Counted from the first letter of the stretch, positions 1 to 8,479 are shown. The stretch: 36,534 bases of DNA from Gemmatimonadetes bacterium 13_1_20CM_4_69_16 (GCA_001919865.1 MNIR01000078.1:1-36534), one strand, 5' to 3'. Made by a program: numbers and translations. The notes: a model not told the origin generated them from the letters alone.

Positions 1-107
1 GACTTGCCGGCGCCGGTCTCGCCGGTGAGGACGTTCAAGCCGGGGACGAGGGGGAGCGTGACGTCGGCGATGACGGCAAGATCGCGGACGCGCAGCTCCG
101 TCAGCAC
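1..107 (-). CDS. recN: RecN DNA repair ATPase, N-terminal 35 codons only
   Basis: Only the first 35 codons are in the window; the gene runs off the left edge. The translation begins (V/M)LTELRVRDLAVIADVTL and reaches GETGAGKS, the Walker A motif that lies close to the N-terminus of the SMC-like recombination ATPase RecN, which acts in double-strand-break repair. The start is a GTG at 105-107 whose last-read G overlaps the nadK stop (TAGTG), so translation is probably coupled. RecN as the last gene after xseA-xseB-ispA-dxs is a common order. What I see is the P-loop start; the identity rests on the 'L..L.I.N.A.I......GLNVLTGETGAGKS' pattern, which is very specific to RecN. Confidence 0.9.
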   Translation of the reverse strand, partial: MLTELRVRDLAVIADVTLPLVPGLNVLTGETGAGK

Positions 108-982
108 TACTTGCGCTCGCGGTCGGAGAGGTCGCCCCACTGCAGCTTCTCGCGCATCCGGGCGAAGAAGCCGTCGGGGCCCAGCCGGACGAGCACCACG
201 GGGCGGTTGGCGCGTTTCACGACCAGGCGGTCACCCGGCTGCATCGTGGTGCCGACCTGCCCGTCGAACGACACAAGCACGTCCTCGGTCCAGGGCGGAA
301 TCGGCTCCACGGCGACCTCGGCGTGGGATGGCACGACGAGCGGGCGCACCGCCAGGGTATGCGGGCAGATCGCCGCCACGACGATGGCATCCACTCCCGG
401 CACGACGATCGGCCCTCCGGCCGACAGCGAGTAGGCGGTGGACCCCGTGGGGGTCGCGACCACGATGCCGTCGGCCGAATACTGGCCGACTTCCTCACCG
501 TCGAGCGACACGCGCAGGCGGATGACGCGCGCCACGCCCCCCTTGTGGACCACCACGTCGTTGAGCACCACCGGCTCGGTGCGGCTCTTGGCTCCCCCCC
601 GCTCGACGATGGTCGGCTCAAGCGCGAGCCGGCTCTCGGTGCCGTAGGCGCCGTGCACCAGAGCGTCCAGCGCCCAATCGAGGGTTTGGGAGGTCGCGGT
701 GGTGAGGAACCCGACGCGGCCGAGGTTGATGCCGAGAATCGGCGTATTGGCGCCGTCGAGGGTGCGCGCCCCGCGAAGCAGTGTGCCGTCTCCGCCCAGC
801 GTCACGAGGCAGTCGAGGCTGGGTGCGCGCTCGAGGGGCGGCGGGGAAGGCGCCGGCCAGAGGGAGGCAATGCGGTCCTCGGTGAAGAGGGTGAGGCCGA
901 GGCGCGGCGCCGCCTGCGCGAGGTGCGCGAGCAGGTTCTTGAGGTCGCGGTAGCTCGGGTTGCCGACGACCCCGACGTTCAT
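107..982 (-). CDS. nadK: NAD kinase
   Basis: This 291-aa protein should phosphorylate NAD to NADP with ATP (or polyphosphate) in the cytoplasm. The glycine-rich GGDGTLLRG motif is near residue 70, followed by NDVVVHKG and ATPTGSTAYSLSAGGP, the two conserved NAD-binding blocks of the PpnK family. Its length is typical. I chose the ATG at 982 (MNVGVVGNPSY) because it gives the usual N-terminus and an ATGA overlap with the dxs stop; the open frame runs further upstream but only as antisense-like Arg/Gly-rich sequence inside dxs. The downstream recN start overlaps its stop by one base. In many genomes tlyA and argR occupy the space between dxs and recN; here nadK takes that position. Confidence 0.96.
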   Translation of the reverse strand: MNVGVVGNPSYRDLKNLLAHLAQAAPRLGLTLFTEDRIASLWPAPSPPPLERAPSLDCLVTLGGDGTLLRGARTLDGANTPILGINLGRVGFLTTATSQTLDWALDALVHGAYGTESRLALEPTIVERGGAKSRTEPVVLNDVVVHKGGVARVIRLRVSLDGEEVGQYSADGIVVATPTGSTAYSLSAGGPIVVPGVDAIVVAAICPHTLAVRPLVVPSHAEVAVEPIPPWTEDVLVSFDGQVGTTMQPGDRLVVKRANRPVVLVRLGPDGFFARMREKLQWGDLSDRERK

Positions 983-2889
983 GAGGGGGCGAGCGACTCC
1001 TCGGAAGCGAGCGCCCGGACGCGGGCGGCGATCCCCGGACCGGTGAGCCCTACTTCCGCGAGCTGCTGGGCGCGGGGGGCGTGCTCGTAGGTCCGATCGG
1101 GAACGCCCAGCGGCACGACGCGTACCTCGGGCGCCGTGGACTGCACCAGGGCCGCGAGCGAGGCCCCGAAGCCGTTCACCACGGTGCCGTCCTCGATCGT
1201 GACCAACAGGCGGTGGTCCCGCACGAGCCCCTCGAGGGTCGCGCGGTCGATCGGCTTCAAGAATCGGCAGTTCACGACGGTGACGTCGAGGCCGTCGGCC
1301 GCGAGCGCCTCCGCCGCCTCGAGGGCCGGCTGGCACATCACCCCGACCGCGAGCAGGGCGCAGTCCCTCTTCGCCTTGCCGGCACGCAGCACTTCCCAGC
1401 TGCCGTACGGGATGGCGGCGACTTCCGCCGCCGGCGGTGCTTCGCCGGGCGCCTTGTCGCGCGGATAGCGGAGCGAGAACGGCCCGTCGTCGCGCTCCAG
1501 GGCGCAGCGCAACAGCCCGATGAGCTCCGCGCCGTCCTTCGGGGCGGTAACGGTCAGGTGCGGCACCGCGAGCAGATAAGGGATGTCGTACAGTCCCATA
1601 TGCGTCTGGCCGTCCTCACCCACCATCCCGGCGCGGTCGAGGCAGAAGATCACCGGGAGCCGTTGGATGGCGACGTCATGGATGATGCTGTCGTAGGCAC
1701 GCTGCAGGAACGTCGAATAGATCGCCACGACCGGACGCACGCCCTGGGTCGCGAGCCCGGCGGCGAACGTGGTCGCGTGCGCCTCGGCGATGCCGACATC
1801 GAAGAAGCGCTCGGGCCACTTTTTCTGGAAGATATGGGTCCCGGTGCCGGAGGGCATGGCGGCGGTGATCGCGACGAGCGGCGGATATTCGGCGGCGAGC
1901 TGGGTGATCGCCTCGCCGAACACCCTGGTCCACTGAGGCAGTCCGGGGTTCACGGGCTTGAGCTTTCCAGTCACCGGATCGTAGGGGGCGCGCGCGTGGT
2001 ATTTCTCGAGGTCCGGCTCGGGGAGCGGGAATCCCTTCCCCTTCTCCGTGATGACATGTACGACGCGCGGGCCCTTGAGCGTCTTCACGATATCGAACGT
2101 CTGGACCATCTGCGCGATATTGTGCCCGTCGATCGGCCCGAAATAGCGGAACCCCAGCTCCTCGAACAGCATCCCCGGCGACCAGAGGTTCTTGATGCTC
2201 TCCTCGAGTGTCTTCGCGAAGTCCACGAGCTTGGGCCCGCCGACCAGGTGCGACGCCTTCTCGATCATCACCTTCACGAACTCGCGGATGCGCACGGTGA
2301 TCGGGCTCGCGATGATCGAGCCCAAGTACCGGTTGATGGCGCCGACGTTCGGGGCGATGGACATCCCGTTGTCGTTCAAGACCATGATGACGTCGCGGCC
2401 CGAGTGGCCCAGGTTGTTCATCGCCTCGTAGGGTAGGCCGCAGGTGAGCGCGCCGTCGCCGACCACGGCCACGACCTTGAAGTGCTCGCGCCTCAGGTCC
2501 CGGGCTGCGGCGATGCCGCATGCCGCCGACAGGCCGGTGCCGGCATGTCCCGCGCCGAACTGATCGTGCTCGCTCTCGGAGCGCCGTAGGAAGCCGGAGA
2601 GGCCGCCCGGCTGGCGCAGGGTGGGGAGACGGTCGTTGCGCCCTGTGAGGATCTTCCACGGGTAAGCCTGGTGTCCCACGTCCCACACGATCCGGTCCCG
2701 CGGGGATTCGAAGCTGTAGCACAGCGCCACCGTCAGCTCGACCACGCCGAGCCCGGCGCCGATGTGCCCACCGGTTTGCGAGACGACGTCGATCAGACGA
2801 CGGCGCACCTCGTCCGCGAGCGGCTGGAGCTGGTCGCGCGCCAGGCGCCTGACGTCCTCGGGTCCACGGATGAGCTCAAGCAGCGCCAT
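979..2889 (-). CDS. dxs: 1-deoxy-D-xylulose-5-phosphate synthase
   Basis: A 636-aa thiamine-diphosphate enzyme that condenses pyruvate and glyceraldehyde-3-phosphate, the first step of the MEP isoprenoid pathway. The TPP/Mg motif GDGALTCG starts near residue 144 with NDN near 172; the central domain has IAEAHA and DRAGMVGEDGQTHMG, and a transketolase C-terminal domain follows. The length is normal. The GHQAYPWKILTGR block carries Trp where many family members have His (usual form AYPHK). The ATG at 2889 is preceded by GAGG at a suitable distance, and its stop overlaps nadK (ATGA). It sits directly downstream of ispA, so precursor supply and chain elongation are probably co-expressed, separated only by a heptamer-repeat hairpin. 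Confidence 0.97.
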   Translation of the reverse strand: MALLELIRGPEDVRRLARDQLQPLADEVRRRLIDVVSQTGGHIGAGLGVVELTVALCYSFESPRDRIVWDVGHQAYPWKILTGRNDRLPTLRQPGGLSGFLRRSESEHDQFGAGHAGTGLSAACGIAAARDLRREHFKVVAVVGDGALTCGLPYEAMNNLGHSGRDVIMVLNDNGMSIAPNVGAINRYLGSIIASPITVRIREFVKVMIEKASHLVGGPKLVDFAKTLEESIKNLWSPGMLFEELGFRYFGPIDGHNIAQMVQTFDIVKTLKGPRVVHVITEKGKGFPLPEPDLEKYHARAPYDPVTGKLKPVNPGLPQWTRVFGEAITQLAAEYPPLVAITAAMPSGTGTHIFQKKWPERFFDVGIAEAHATTFAAGLATQGVRPVVAIYSTFLQRAYDSIIHDVAIQRLPVIFCLDRAGMVGEDGQTHMGLYDIPYLLAVPHLTVTAPKDGAELIGLLRCALERDDGPFSLRYPRDKAPGEAPPAAEVAAIPYGSWEVLRAGKAKRDCALLAVGVMCQPALEAAEALAADGLDVTVVNCRFLKPIDRATLEGLVRDHRLLVTIEDGTVVNGFGASLAALVQSTAPEVRVVPLGVPDRTYEHAPRAQQLAEVGLTGPGIAARVRALASEESLAPS

Positions 2890-2898
2890 TGAGCCTCG

Positions 2899-2981
2899 CT
2901 AACGCGGGACTGCGAACGCGGAACGCGGAACAGAGCGAGCGCACCCTGTTTCGCGTTCCGACTTCCGCGCTCCGCGTTTGT
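2899..2981. repeat. Inverted heptamer arrays (GAACGCG type) between ispA and dxs
   Basis: On the plus strand the first arm (about 2901-2932) contains consecutive GAACGCG units, and the second arm (about 2947-2979) contains the complementary type (CGTTCCG, ACTTCCG, CGCTCCG). The arms can pair with several mismatches around a loop of about 14 nt. The array fills almost the whole 102-bp gap between the ispA stop (2992) and the dxs start (2889). No poly-U follows, so it is not a classical intrinsic terminator. It uses the same unit as the arrays at 14151 and 22294. Confidence 0.8.
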
Positions 2982-2991
2982 TTCCGCTCAT

Positions 2992-3906
2992 TCAGTTCGG
3001 CCTGGTGACAATGTAGTGCGCCAATTCCACCAGCGTAGGAGAAACTAACCCCGCCCGCCGCAAGCGGTCTACCGCCCGCGCGGCTAGTCGCTCCGCCTCC
3101 GCCCGGGCCGCACCCACGCCGAGCAGCGTCACGAAGGTGGATTTGGCGAGCGCGGCGTCCTTGCCGGCCGTCTTGCCGAGCTGGTGCGACGTCGCGGTGG
3201 CATCGAGCACGTCGTCGTACACCTGGAACGCGAGCCCCACGTCCGCCCCGTAGCCGCGCAGCGCTTCGCACGACGCCGGCGCCGCACCCGCCGCGAGGCC
3301 GCCGATGACGCAGGCGGCAGCGATCAGCGCGCCGGTCTTGCGCGCATGGACCTGCTCCAGCTCCGGCACCGGGAGGCGGCGCCCTTCCGCCTCGAGATCG
3401 AGCGCCTGGCCCCCGATCATCCCCCCCGCCCCGGCGGCCCGATACAGCTCCAGGGCGATGCCTTCCCGGCGCTCGCTATCGAGGCCGAGCGCGTCCAGGC
3501 CGGCTGCCAGCACGCGGGCCGCGAGCGCCACCATGTGGTAGCCCGCCTCGGTCGCGGTGCGGACGTCGAACGCCCGATGCGTGGTGGGCCGGCCGCGGCG
3601 CAGGTCGTCGTTGTCCATGCACGGGAGGTCGTCGTGCACGAGGGAATAGGCGTGCACCACTTCGACCGCGGCCGCCAGCTCGGCGACGCCCGGCGCGTCG
3701 CCGCCCACGGCCTCGTAGGCCGCCAACACCAAGGTCGGCCGCAAGCGCTTGCCGGCCGAGAGGAGGCTGTAGCGCACCGCGGCCGCCACGGGGGGACGCC
3801 ACAGCACGTCCGAGCCCTGGCCCCATCGCTCGAGCACCGCGTCCACGCGGGCGCGGGCGTCCGAGAGGTACAGCTCGAGGGCGCGGCTAGCCGTCGAAGT
3901 CTTCAA
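2992..3906 (-). CDS. ispA: Farnesyl diphosphate synthase (polyprenyl synthetase family)
   Basis: A 304-aa trans-isoprenyl diphosphate synthase. The first aspartate-rich motif is DDLPCMDNDD (residues 92-101) and the second is YDDVLD (230-235), followed by LGKTAGKD. The residues before the first motif (HAYSLVHDD) match short-chain IspA-type enzymes, so C15 product is the best guess; a C20 product cannot be excluded. The start used is a TTG at 3906, inside the last codons of xseB (20-bp overlap), since no ATG gives a full-length N-terminus; a downstream GTG near codon 21 is the alternative. It belongs to the xseA-xseB-ispA-dxs run. Confidence 0.93.
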   Translation of the reverse strand: MKTSTASRALELYLSDARARVDAVLERWGQGSDVLWRPPVAAAVRYSLLSAGKRLRPTLVLAAYEAVGGDAPGVAELAAAVEVVHAYSLVHDDLPCMDNDDLRRGRPTTHRAFDVRTATEAGYHMVALAARVLAAGLDALGLDSERREGIALELYRAAGAGGMIGGQALDLEAEGRRLPVPELEQVHARKTGALIAAACVIGGLAAGAAPASCEALRGYGADVGLAFQVYDDVLDATATSHQLGKTAGKDAALAKSTFVTLLGVGAARAEAERLAARAVDRLRRAGLVSPTLVELAHYIVTRPN

Positions 3907-4111
3907 CCCGGAGCTTGCCGGCGTGGTCGCTCAGGACCTGTTTGACCTTGGCCTCGGCCGCGCTGAGCCGCTCGCGCGCCTCGCGCAGCCGCTCCACGCC
4001 CTCCTCGAACAGCTTCAGCGCCTCGTCGAGGTCGAGGTCCTCCCCCTCGAGCCGCCGCACGATCTCCTCCAGCCGCTCCAGCTGGCGCGTAAAGCTCGGC
4101 TCGCTCGCCAT
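3887..4111 (-). CDS. xseB: Exodeoxyribonuclease VII small subunit
   Basis: A 74-aa acidic helical protein (MASEPSFTRQLERLEEIVRR at the start, then LEGEDLDLDEALKLFEEGV), the typical pattern of XseB, which binds several copies to XseA to form the single-strand-specific ExoVII. The length is standard for the family. The ATG at 4111 shares one base with the xseA stop (TGATG), and the 3' end overlaps ispA by 20 bp. The stoichiometric partner lies immediately upstream, which supports the call strongly. Confidence 0.95.
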   Translation of the reverse strand: MASEPSFTRQLERLEEIVRRLEGEDLDLDEALKLFEEGVERLREARERLSAAEAKVKQVLSDHAGKLRVEDFDG

Positions 4112-5268
4112 CAGGACTTCGCCACCCGCGCCGCGACCTCCCCGTCGGTCACGCGCAGCCGGAAGGCGAGCCCGGGGGAAAACTGGGCAACGCGCTTCAG
4201 TACATGGCCCTCTGGGTCACGCGCCAGAGAGTAGCCGCGATCCAGGATCTTGAGCGGTGAGAGGGCATCGAGCCGACCGCCCAGGCCGGCCAGTTGATGG
4301 CCTTGCCGCTCCAGCCGCGTCGTCAGGGCGCCCCCGAGCCGATCGAGCGTGCGGTCGATCCGCTGGGCCACGCGGGTCGCCCGCAGGCCGAGCCCGCGGG
4401 CGAGGCGCTCTCCCAGGTGCGTGAGCCCGGCCGCGACGTCGCTCCATTCCGGGGTCGCCGCTTCGGCTGCCGCCGACGGCGTGGCAGCCCGGTGGTCGGC
4501 GACGAGATCGCACAGGGTGACGTCCGTTTCGTGTCCCACGGCGGAGATCACGGGCACTGGGACGGCCGCGACCGCGCGCGCGACGCGCTCCGCGTTGAAG
4601 GTCCAGAGGTCCTCCCGCGACCCGCCCCCGCGACCGACGATCGCCACGTCCAGCCGAGCGATCTTGCCGAGCACTGCGAGCGCCCGGCAGATCGCGTCCT
4701 CCGCGCCGTCTCCCTGCACCTTGGTGGCGAGCACGAACAGCTCGGCCAGCGGCCAACGACGGCTGGTGACGGCGATGATGTCGCGCAACGCCGCGCCGTC
4801 CTTGCTCGTCACGACCGCGATGCGGCGGGGATACCGGGGCAAGGGGCGCTTGCGCGCCGGATCGAGCAGGCCGTCCTTCTGGAGAGCGGCCTTCGCCTTC
4901 TCGAAGGCGAGCTGCCACAGGCCGCCGCGCTCAGTCGAGAGCAACTCGACTACGGTGAGCCGGAATTCCCCCTTCTCTTCCCACAGGGTGGGCCGGCCGA
5001 ACACGAAGACCTGCATCCCGTCGGCAGGCGGTGCCGGCAACCGCCGATTCTCCTTCTGAAACATGACGCACCGCAGCTGTGCCGTCCGGTCCCGCAGCGC
5101 GAAGTACCAGTGCCCGCTCTGCCACGCCTTGAACCCGCTGATCTCGCCACGCACCCACAGCGGCCCGAGCCTCGCCTCGAGCACGGCCCGCGCCTGGCGG
5201 GTCACTTCGCCGACGGTCCAGGCCCCTTCGGGCGAGGCCGCGCCGAACAGGTCTAGGCTCTCGCCCAC
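4111..5268 (-). CDS. xseA: Exodeoxyribonuclease VII large subunit
   Basis: This 385-aa protein has the N-terminal OB-fold (about residues 15-110, including LWVRGEISGFKAWQSGHWYF), then the catalytic domain with RYPRRIAVVTSKDGAALRDI, GRGGGSREDLWTFN and ISAVGHETDVTLCDLVAD, all signature blocks of XseA. It is somewhat shorter than the roughly 400-450 aa seen in many bacteria, mainly in the coiled-coil C-terminal part. The start is a GTG at 5268 inside the folD 3' end (16-bp overlap), giving MGESLDLFG. It forms ExoVII with the adjacent xseB. Confidence 0.96.
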   Translation of the reverse strand: MGESLDLFGAASPEGAWTVGEVTRQARAVLEARLGPLWVRGEISGFKAWQSGHWYFALRDRTAQLRCVMFQKENRRLPAPPADGMQVFVFGRPTLWEEKGEFRLTVVELLSTERGGLWQLAFEKAKAALQKDGLLDPARKRPLPRYPRRIAVVTSKDGAALRDIIAVTSRRWPLAELFVLATKVQGDGAEDAICRALAVLGKIARLDVAIVGRGGGSREDLWTFNAERVARAVAAVPVPVISAVGHETDVTLCDLVADHRAATPSAAAEAATPEWSDVAAGLTHLGERLARGLGLRATRVAQRIDRTLDRLGGALTTRLERQGHQLAGLGGRLDALSPLKILDRGYSLARDPEGHVLKRVAQFSPGLAFRLRVTDGEVAARVAKS

Positions 5269-6140
5269 TGGCGCGCCGCCTGAACCGTGTTGTGGAGCAG
5301 CATCGTGATCGTCATCGGGCCCACGCCGCCCGGCACCGGCGTGATCGCGCCCGCCACATGCGTCGCCTCGGCAAAATTGACGTCGCCCACGAGCCGATAG
5401 CCCTTCTTCGTGGAGGGATCATCCACCCGATTGGTTCCGACGTCGACCACGACGGCGCCGGGCTTGATCATGTCGCCGGTGACGAACTCAGGCTTCCCCA
5501 TGGCGACGATCAGGATGTCGGCCATCCGCGTGATCGACTTGATGTCCCGGGTGCGCGAATGGCACACCGTCACCGTTGCGTTGCCGCCGGGGCCGTCCTG
5601 GAGGAGGAGCGCGGCCATCGGGCGGCCCACGATGGTCGAGCGACCGACGATCACCGCGTGCTTCCCGGTGGTGTCGACGCCGCTCTTGAGCAGGAGCTGC
5701 TGCACACCGTACGGTGTCGCCGGTCGGAAGCCCGTCGGGTCGCCGAGCAACACCTTGCCGACGTTTTCCGGGTGGAAGCCATCCACGTCCTTGCCCGGCA
5801 CCACCCGACGCAGCACGCGCTGCGTGGTGATCTGCTTGGGGAGGGGCAGCTGCACGAGGATGCCATGGATCTTGTTGTCGGCATTCAGCCGGTCGACGAG
5901 TGCCAGCAGCTCGGCCTCGGAGGTCTCCGGCGGCAGGCGGATGGTCTCGTGATACAGACCGGCCTCGTCACACGCCTTGCCCTTCATGCGGACGTAGGTG
6001 GCGGAGGCGGGGTTGTCGCCCACCAGCACCGCCGCCAGCCCGGGGGTGACCCCCTTGGCCTGGAGCGCTCGGATCTCGACCTGGAGCTCGGTCCGCAGCT
6101 GGTCGCCGACCCTTGTGCCGTCGATCAACCTAGCGGGCAA
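5253..6140 (-). CDS. folD: Bifunctional methylenetetrahydrofolate dehydrogenase / cyclohydrolase
   Basis: A 295-aa FolD that interconverts 5,10-methylene-THF, methenyl-THF and 10-formyl-THF using NADP. Characteristic blocks are YVRMKGKACDEAGL (with the catalytic Lys), HGILVQLPLPKQI, PGKDVDGFHPEN, VIVGRSTIVGRPMA and TPVPGGVGPMTITMLL. The upstream-most start is a TTG at 6140 that overlaps the rny stop by 11 bp (MPARLIDGTRV); a second TTG at 6128 gives MIDGTRV, also a normal FolD start, so the exact N-terminus is open. Confidence 0.97.
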   Translation of the reverse strand: MPARLIDGTRVGDQLRTELQVEIRALQAKGVTPGLAAVLVGDNPASATYVRMKGKACDEAGLYHETIRLPPETSEAELLALVDRLNADNKIHGILVQLPLPKQITTQRVLRRVVPGKDVDGFHPENVGKVLLGDPTGFRPATPYGVQQLLLKSGVDTTGKHAVIVGRSTIVGRPMAALLLQDGPGGNATVTVCHSRTRDIKSITRMADILIVAMGKPEFVTGDMIKPGAVVVDVGTNRVDDPSTKKGYRLVGDVNFAEATHVAGAITPVPGGVGPMTITMLLHNTVQAARQWARA

Positions 6141-7644
6141 AGTCCACCGAGCGCGTTTCGCGGATCACGACCACCTTGATCTGCCCAGGGTACTGCAGCT
6201 CGCGCTCGATGCGGCGCGCGATCTTGTCGGACAGCTCACCGGCGGTGCCGTCGTCCACCGCGGTGGGCGTCACGACCACGCGGACCTCCCGCCCCGCCTG
6301 GATGGCGAAGACCTTCTCCACCCCCGCGAACTCGCCGGCGAGCTGCTCCAGCTGGGTGAGCCGCTTGACATAGGTCTCGAACGCCTCGCGGCGCGCGCCG
6401 GGGCGTGCTCCCGAGACGGCGTCCGCCGCCTGGACGATGACGCTGACGGGCGACTCGTGCTCCACGTCGTCGTGGTGCGCCGCGATACAGTTGATCACGA
6501 CGGGATGCTCGCCGTACTTGGTCGCCACCTCGACCCCGAGCTGCACGTGCGTGCCGTCGTGTTCGTGGGTGAGCACCTTGCCGATGTCGTGTAGCAGCGC
6601 GCCGCGCTTGGCGAGCTGGACGTCCAGCTTCAGCTCCGCCGCCATGATCCCGGCGAGCCATGCCACTTCCTTGGAGTGATCCAGGATGTTCTGGCCGTAC
6701 GAGGTGCGGTAGCGCATACGGCCAACCAGCTTCACGAGCTCGGGATGCATTCCCTTGATACCGGTCTCGTACACCGCCTGCTCGCCGGCTTCGACGATCC
6801 CGGCCGCGATCTCGGCCTGGCACTTCCCGATGATCTCCTCGATCCGCCCCGGATGGATGCGGCCGTCGGCGATCAACCGCTCGAGCGCCAGCCGGCCGAC
6901 TTCGCGGCGTACCGGGTCGAAGCAGGAGACCACGACGGTGTCGGGCGTGTCGTCGATGATCACGTCCACGCCGGTGGCGGCCTCGAAGGCGCGGATGTTC
7001 CGGCCCTCGCGTCCGATGATCCGCCCCTTCATCTCGTCGGAGGGGAGGGCGACGGCGGACACCGTGCTCTCGGCGGTGTGCTCGGCGGCGATGCGCTGGA
7101 TGGCGATGGCGAGGATCTTCTTCGCCTCACGGTCGGCGTTCTTCTTGGCCTGCTCCTTCAAGTCGCGCGCCAGAGCCGCCGCTTCGCCCCGCGCCTCATC
7201 TTCCAGCCCGCGCAGCAGTTCTTGCTTCGCCTCTGGCGCGGTGAGCCCGGCGACCTGCTCGAGGCGGGCACGAGCCTCGGCCTCCTTCGCGGCCACGGCG
7301 CGCTCCCGCTCACGGCAGGCCTGGTCCCGGCGCCCGATCTCCTGTCCCTGCCCCTCGAGGCCGGCGAGCTTCTGGTCCAGCTGGTCCTCGCGTCGCTCGA
7401 TGTCGCGCCGGCGCCGCCCGACTTCCTCGTCCCAGGCCTCGCGCGACTTCATCAGCTCTTCTTTCGCGGCGAGAACCATCCGTTGACGCGCCTCCTCGAG
7501 CAGGCGCTCGCGCTCTCGAGCCGCGGTTCCCGCCGCGGTGAGGCCAGCACGGCGCTCGACGCGCCGTCCCAACACGTAGAAAGCCACTCCCGCGGCGACC
7601 CCGCCGCCAAGGAGGGCTGCGACGACCGCCAGCCAGTCCGGCAT
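6130..7644 (-). CDS. rny: Ribonuclease Y
   Basis: A 504-aa membrane-anchored endoribonuclease that initiates mRNA decay. It has an N-terminal transmembrane helix (about residues 4-26), a long Glu/Arg/Ala-rich coiled coil to about 190, a KH domain containing IIGREGRNIRAFEAATGVD, and an HD phosphohydrolase domain with LDHSKEVAWLAG and GALLHDIGKV. The length and domain order are those of RNase Y. The ATG at 7644 has GGAG about 10 nt upstream. It lies between zapA and folD. Confidence 0.97.
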   Translation of the reverse strand: MPDWLAVVAALLGGGVAAGVAFYVLGRRVERRAGLTAAGTAARERERLLEEARQRMVLAAKEELMKSREAWDEEVGRRRRDIERREDQLDQKLAGLEGQGQEIGRRDQACRERERAVAAKEAEARARLEQVAGLTAPEAKQELLRGLEDEARGEAAALARDLKEQAKKNADREAKKILAIAIQRIAAEHTAESTVSAVALPSDEMKGRIIGREGRNIRAFEAATGVDVIIDDTPDTVVVSCFDPVRREVGRLALERLIADGRIHPGRIEEIIGKCQAEIAAGIVEAGEQAVYETGIKGMHPELVKLVGRMRYRTSYGQNILDHSKEVAWLAGIMAAELKLDVQLAKRGALLHDIGKVLTHEHDGTHVQLGVEVATKYGEHPVVINCIAAHHDDVEHESPVSVIVQAADAVSGARPGARREAFETYVKRLTQLEQLAGEFAGVEKVFAIQAGREVRVVVTPTAVDDGTAGELSDKIARRIERELQYPGQIKVVVIRETRSVDFAR

Positions 7645-7715
7645 AGGTATCTATCTCCGGCAACGCTTCGCTTGGAAGGCGGAGCGTGTAGAACCGCAAA
7701 CGGCGCCGTCAGGTT

Positions 7716-7763
7716 TCGGCCTTCAGCTGTTCAGCTGATGGCCGACGGCTGATGGCTGAGGGC
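7716..7763. repeat. Heptamer array and hairpin at the 3' end of zapA
   Basis: Plus-strand units GCTGATG, GCCGACG, GCTGATG and GCTGAGG follow each other from 7734. They overlap a hairpin at 7716-7745 whose 14-nt arms match at 13 positions (TCGGCCTTCAGCTG against TCGGCCATCAGCTG) around a 2-nt loop. The array encodes the last residues of ZapA (tail SHQPSAIS) and its stop, and fills about half of the zapA-rny gap (7645-7730). No T-run follows on the minus strand. Confidence 0.65.
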
Positions 7764-8054
7764 TTTTCTCTTCCCGGGCGGCAGCAACTTCGTCATGTCG
7801 TCCGCCAGCGCCGCCAGCCGGGCGGCGACTTCCCGCTCGCCCTTCTTGGTCTGAAACAGCTCGTTGGTGATGTCCAAGGCCGCGAGGATCGCCGCCTTGT
7901 GTGTCTCCACGATCGGCCCCTGGGAGAGGACCTTCTTAAGTGCCTGATCGACGTACGCCGCCACTTCCCGGGTGTACTCGGGGGGAAGATCGGAGCGGAC
8001 CGTGTACTCCTCTCCGCCGATCATCACCTTGACCGCGTGCTTCTTGGTGCTCAT
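7731..8054 (-). CDS. zapA: Cell division protein ZapA
   Basis: A 107-aa protein with the ZapA pattern: a short beta-rich start (VKVMIGGEEYTVRSDLPPEY), then helices with VAAYVDQALKKV and KAAILAALDITNELFQ. ZapA bundles FtsZ filaments at the division site. The C-terminal tail after LLPPGKRKA (ALSHQPSAIS) is encoded by the heptamer array, so it is unlikely to be part of the ancestral protein. Its ATG overlaps the stop of the coiled-coil gene upstream (ATGA), which suggests the two are made together. Confidence 0.9.
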   Translation of the reverse strand: MSTKKHAVKVMIGGEEYTVRSDLPPEYTREVAAYVDQALKKVLSQGPIVETHKAAILAALDITNELFQTKKGEREVAARLAALADDMTKLLPPGKRKALSHQPSAIS

Positions 8055-8479
8055 CGGGACCCTCCAGTCCCACCCCCGCCCCCACTCCCCGAGCTCGTGG
8101 CGCCTCCCGTACCGCCGGCTGCCGTCGCTCCTGCCGCTCCCGCCGCTCCCCCGACCCCGCCATTCCCGCCCGCCTGGCGAGCCTGCTCTTCGAGAAACGT
8201 CAGGCGCGACAGCAGGTCATGCACGCGCCCCCTGGCCGCATCCACACGTTGGCGCAACGTCCTGTTCTCCTGTTCCAGGTCGGCGACGCGGCCGCGCGTC
8301 TCCGGGTCGGACTTTGCTACCGCGCCGCCGCTCCTGGCCCCGCCTTCTTTGAGCTCGGCTTCGGCCTTGACGGCGCGCGCGCGCCAGCCGGCCAGCTCGT
8401 CCGCCACGTAGCGGAGCACGCTCTCCAGCTGGTCGAGCATTCGACCATCAGCCCTCTCTCCGTCGTACGCCAAGCTCAT
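8051..8479 (-). CDS. Small coiled-coil protein, ZapB-like, with Gly-rich tail
   Basis: The 142-aa frame has a predicted coiled coil (about residues 14-105, with LEQENRTLRQRVDAARGRV) followed by about 40 residues that are almost only Gly, Ala, Ser and Thr. No enzyme motif is present. Position directly before zapA and the coiled-coil character suggest a ZapB-like division accessory protein; this is inference from context. The ATG at 8479 lies inside pheT (32-bp overlap). A second ATG at 8440 (MLDQLESVLRYV) begins 7 nt after the pheT stop and may be the true start. Confidence 0.7.
   Translation of the reverse strand: MSLAYDGERADGRMLDQLESVLRYVADELAGWRARAVKAEAELKEGGARSGGAVAKSDPETRGRVADLEQENRTLRQRVDAARGRVHDLLSRLTFLEEQARQAGGNGGVGGAAGAAGATAAGGTGGATSSGSGGGGGTGGSR

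Noticed and set aside
2899-2981. Intergenic heptamer hairpins as ordinary intrinsic terminators
   Set aside because: None I checked is followed by a U-run on the minus strand, and similar arrays lie inside genes. The one clear terminator, 13097-13128, is not made of heptamers.
7645-7730. A 6S RNA gene next to zapA
   Set aside because: The gap is only 86 bp, too short for 6S RNA, and part of it is the heptamer hairpin.
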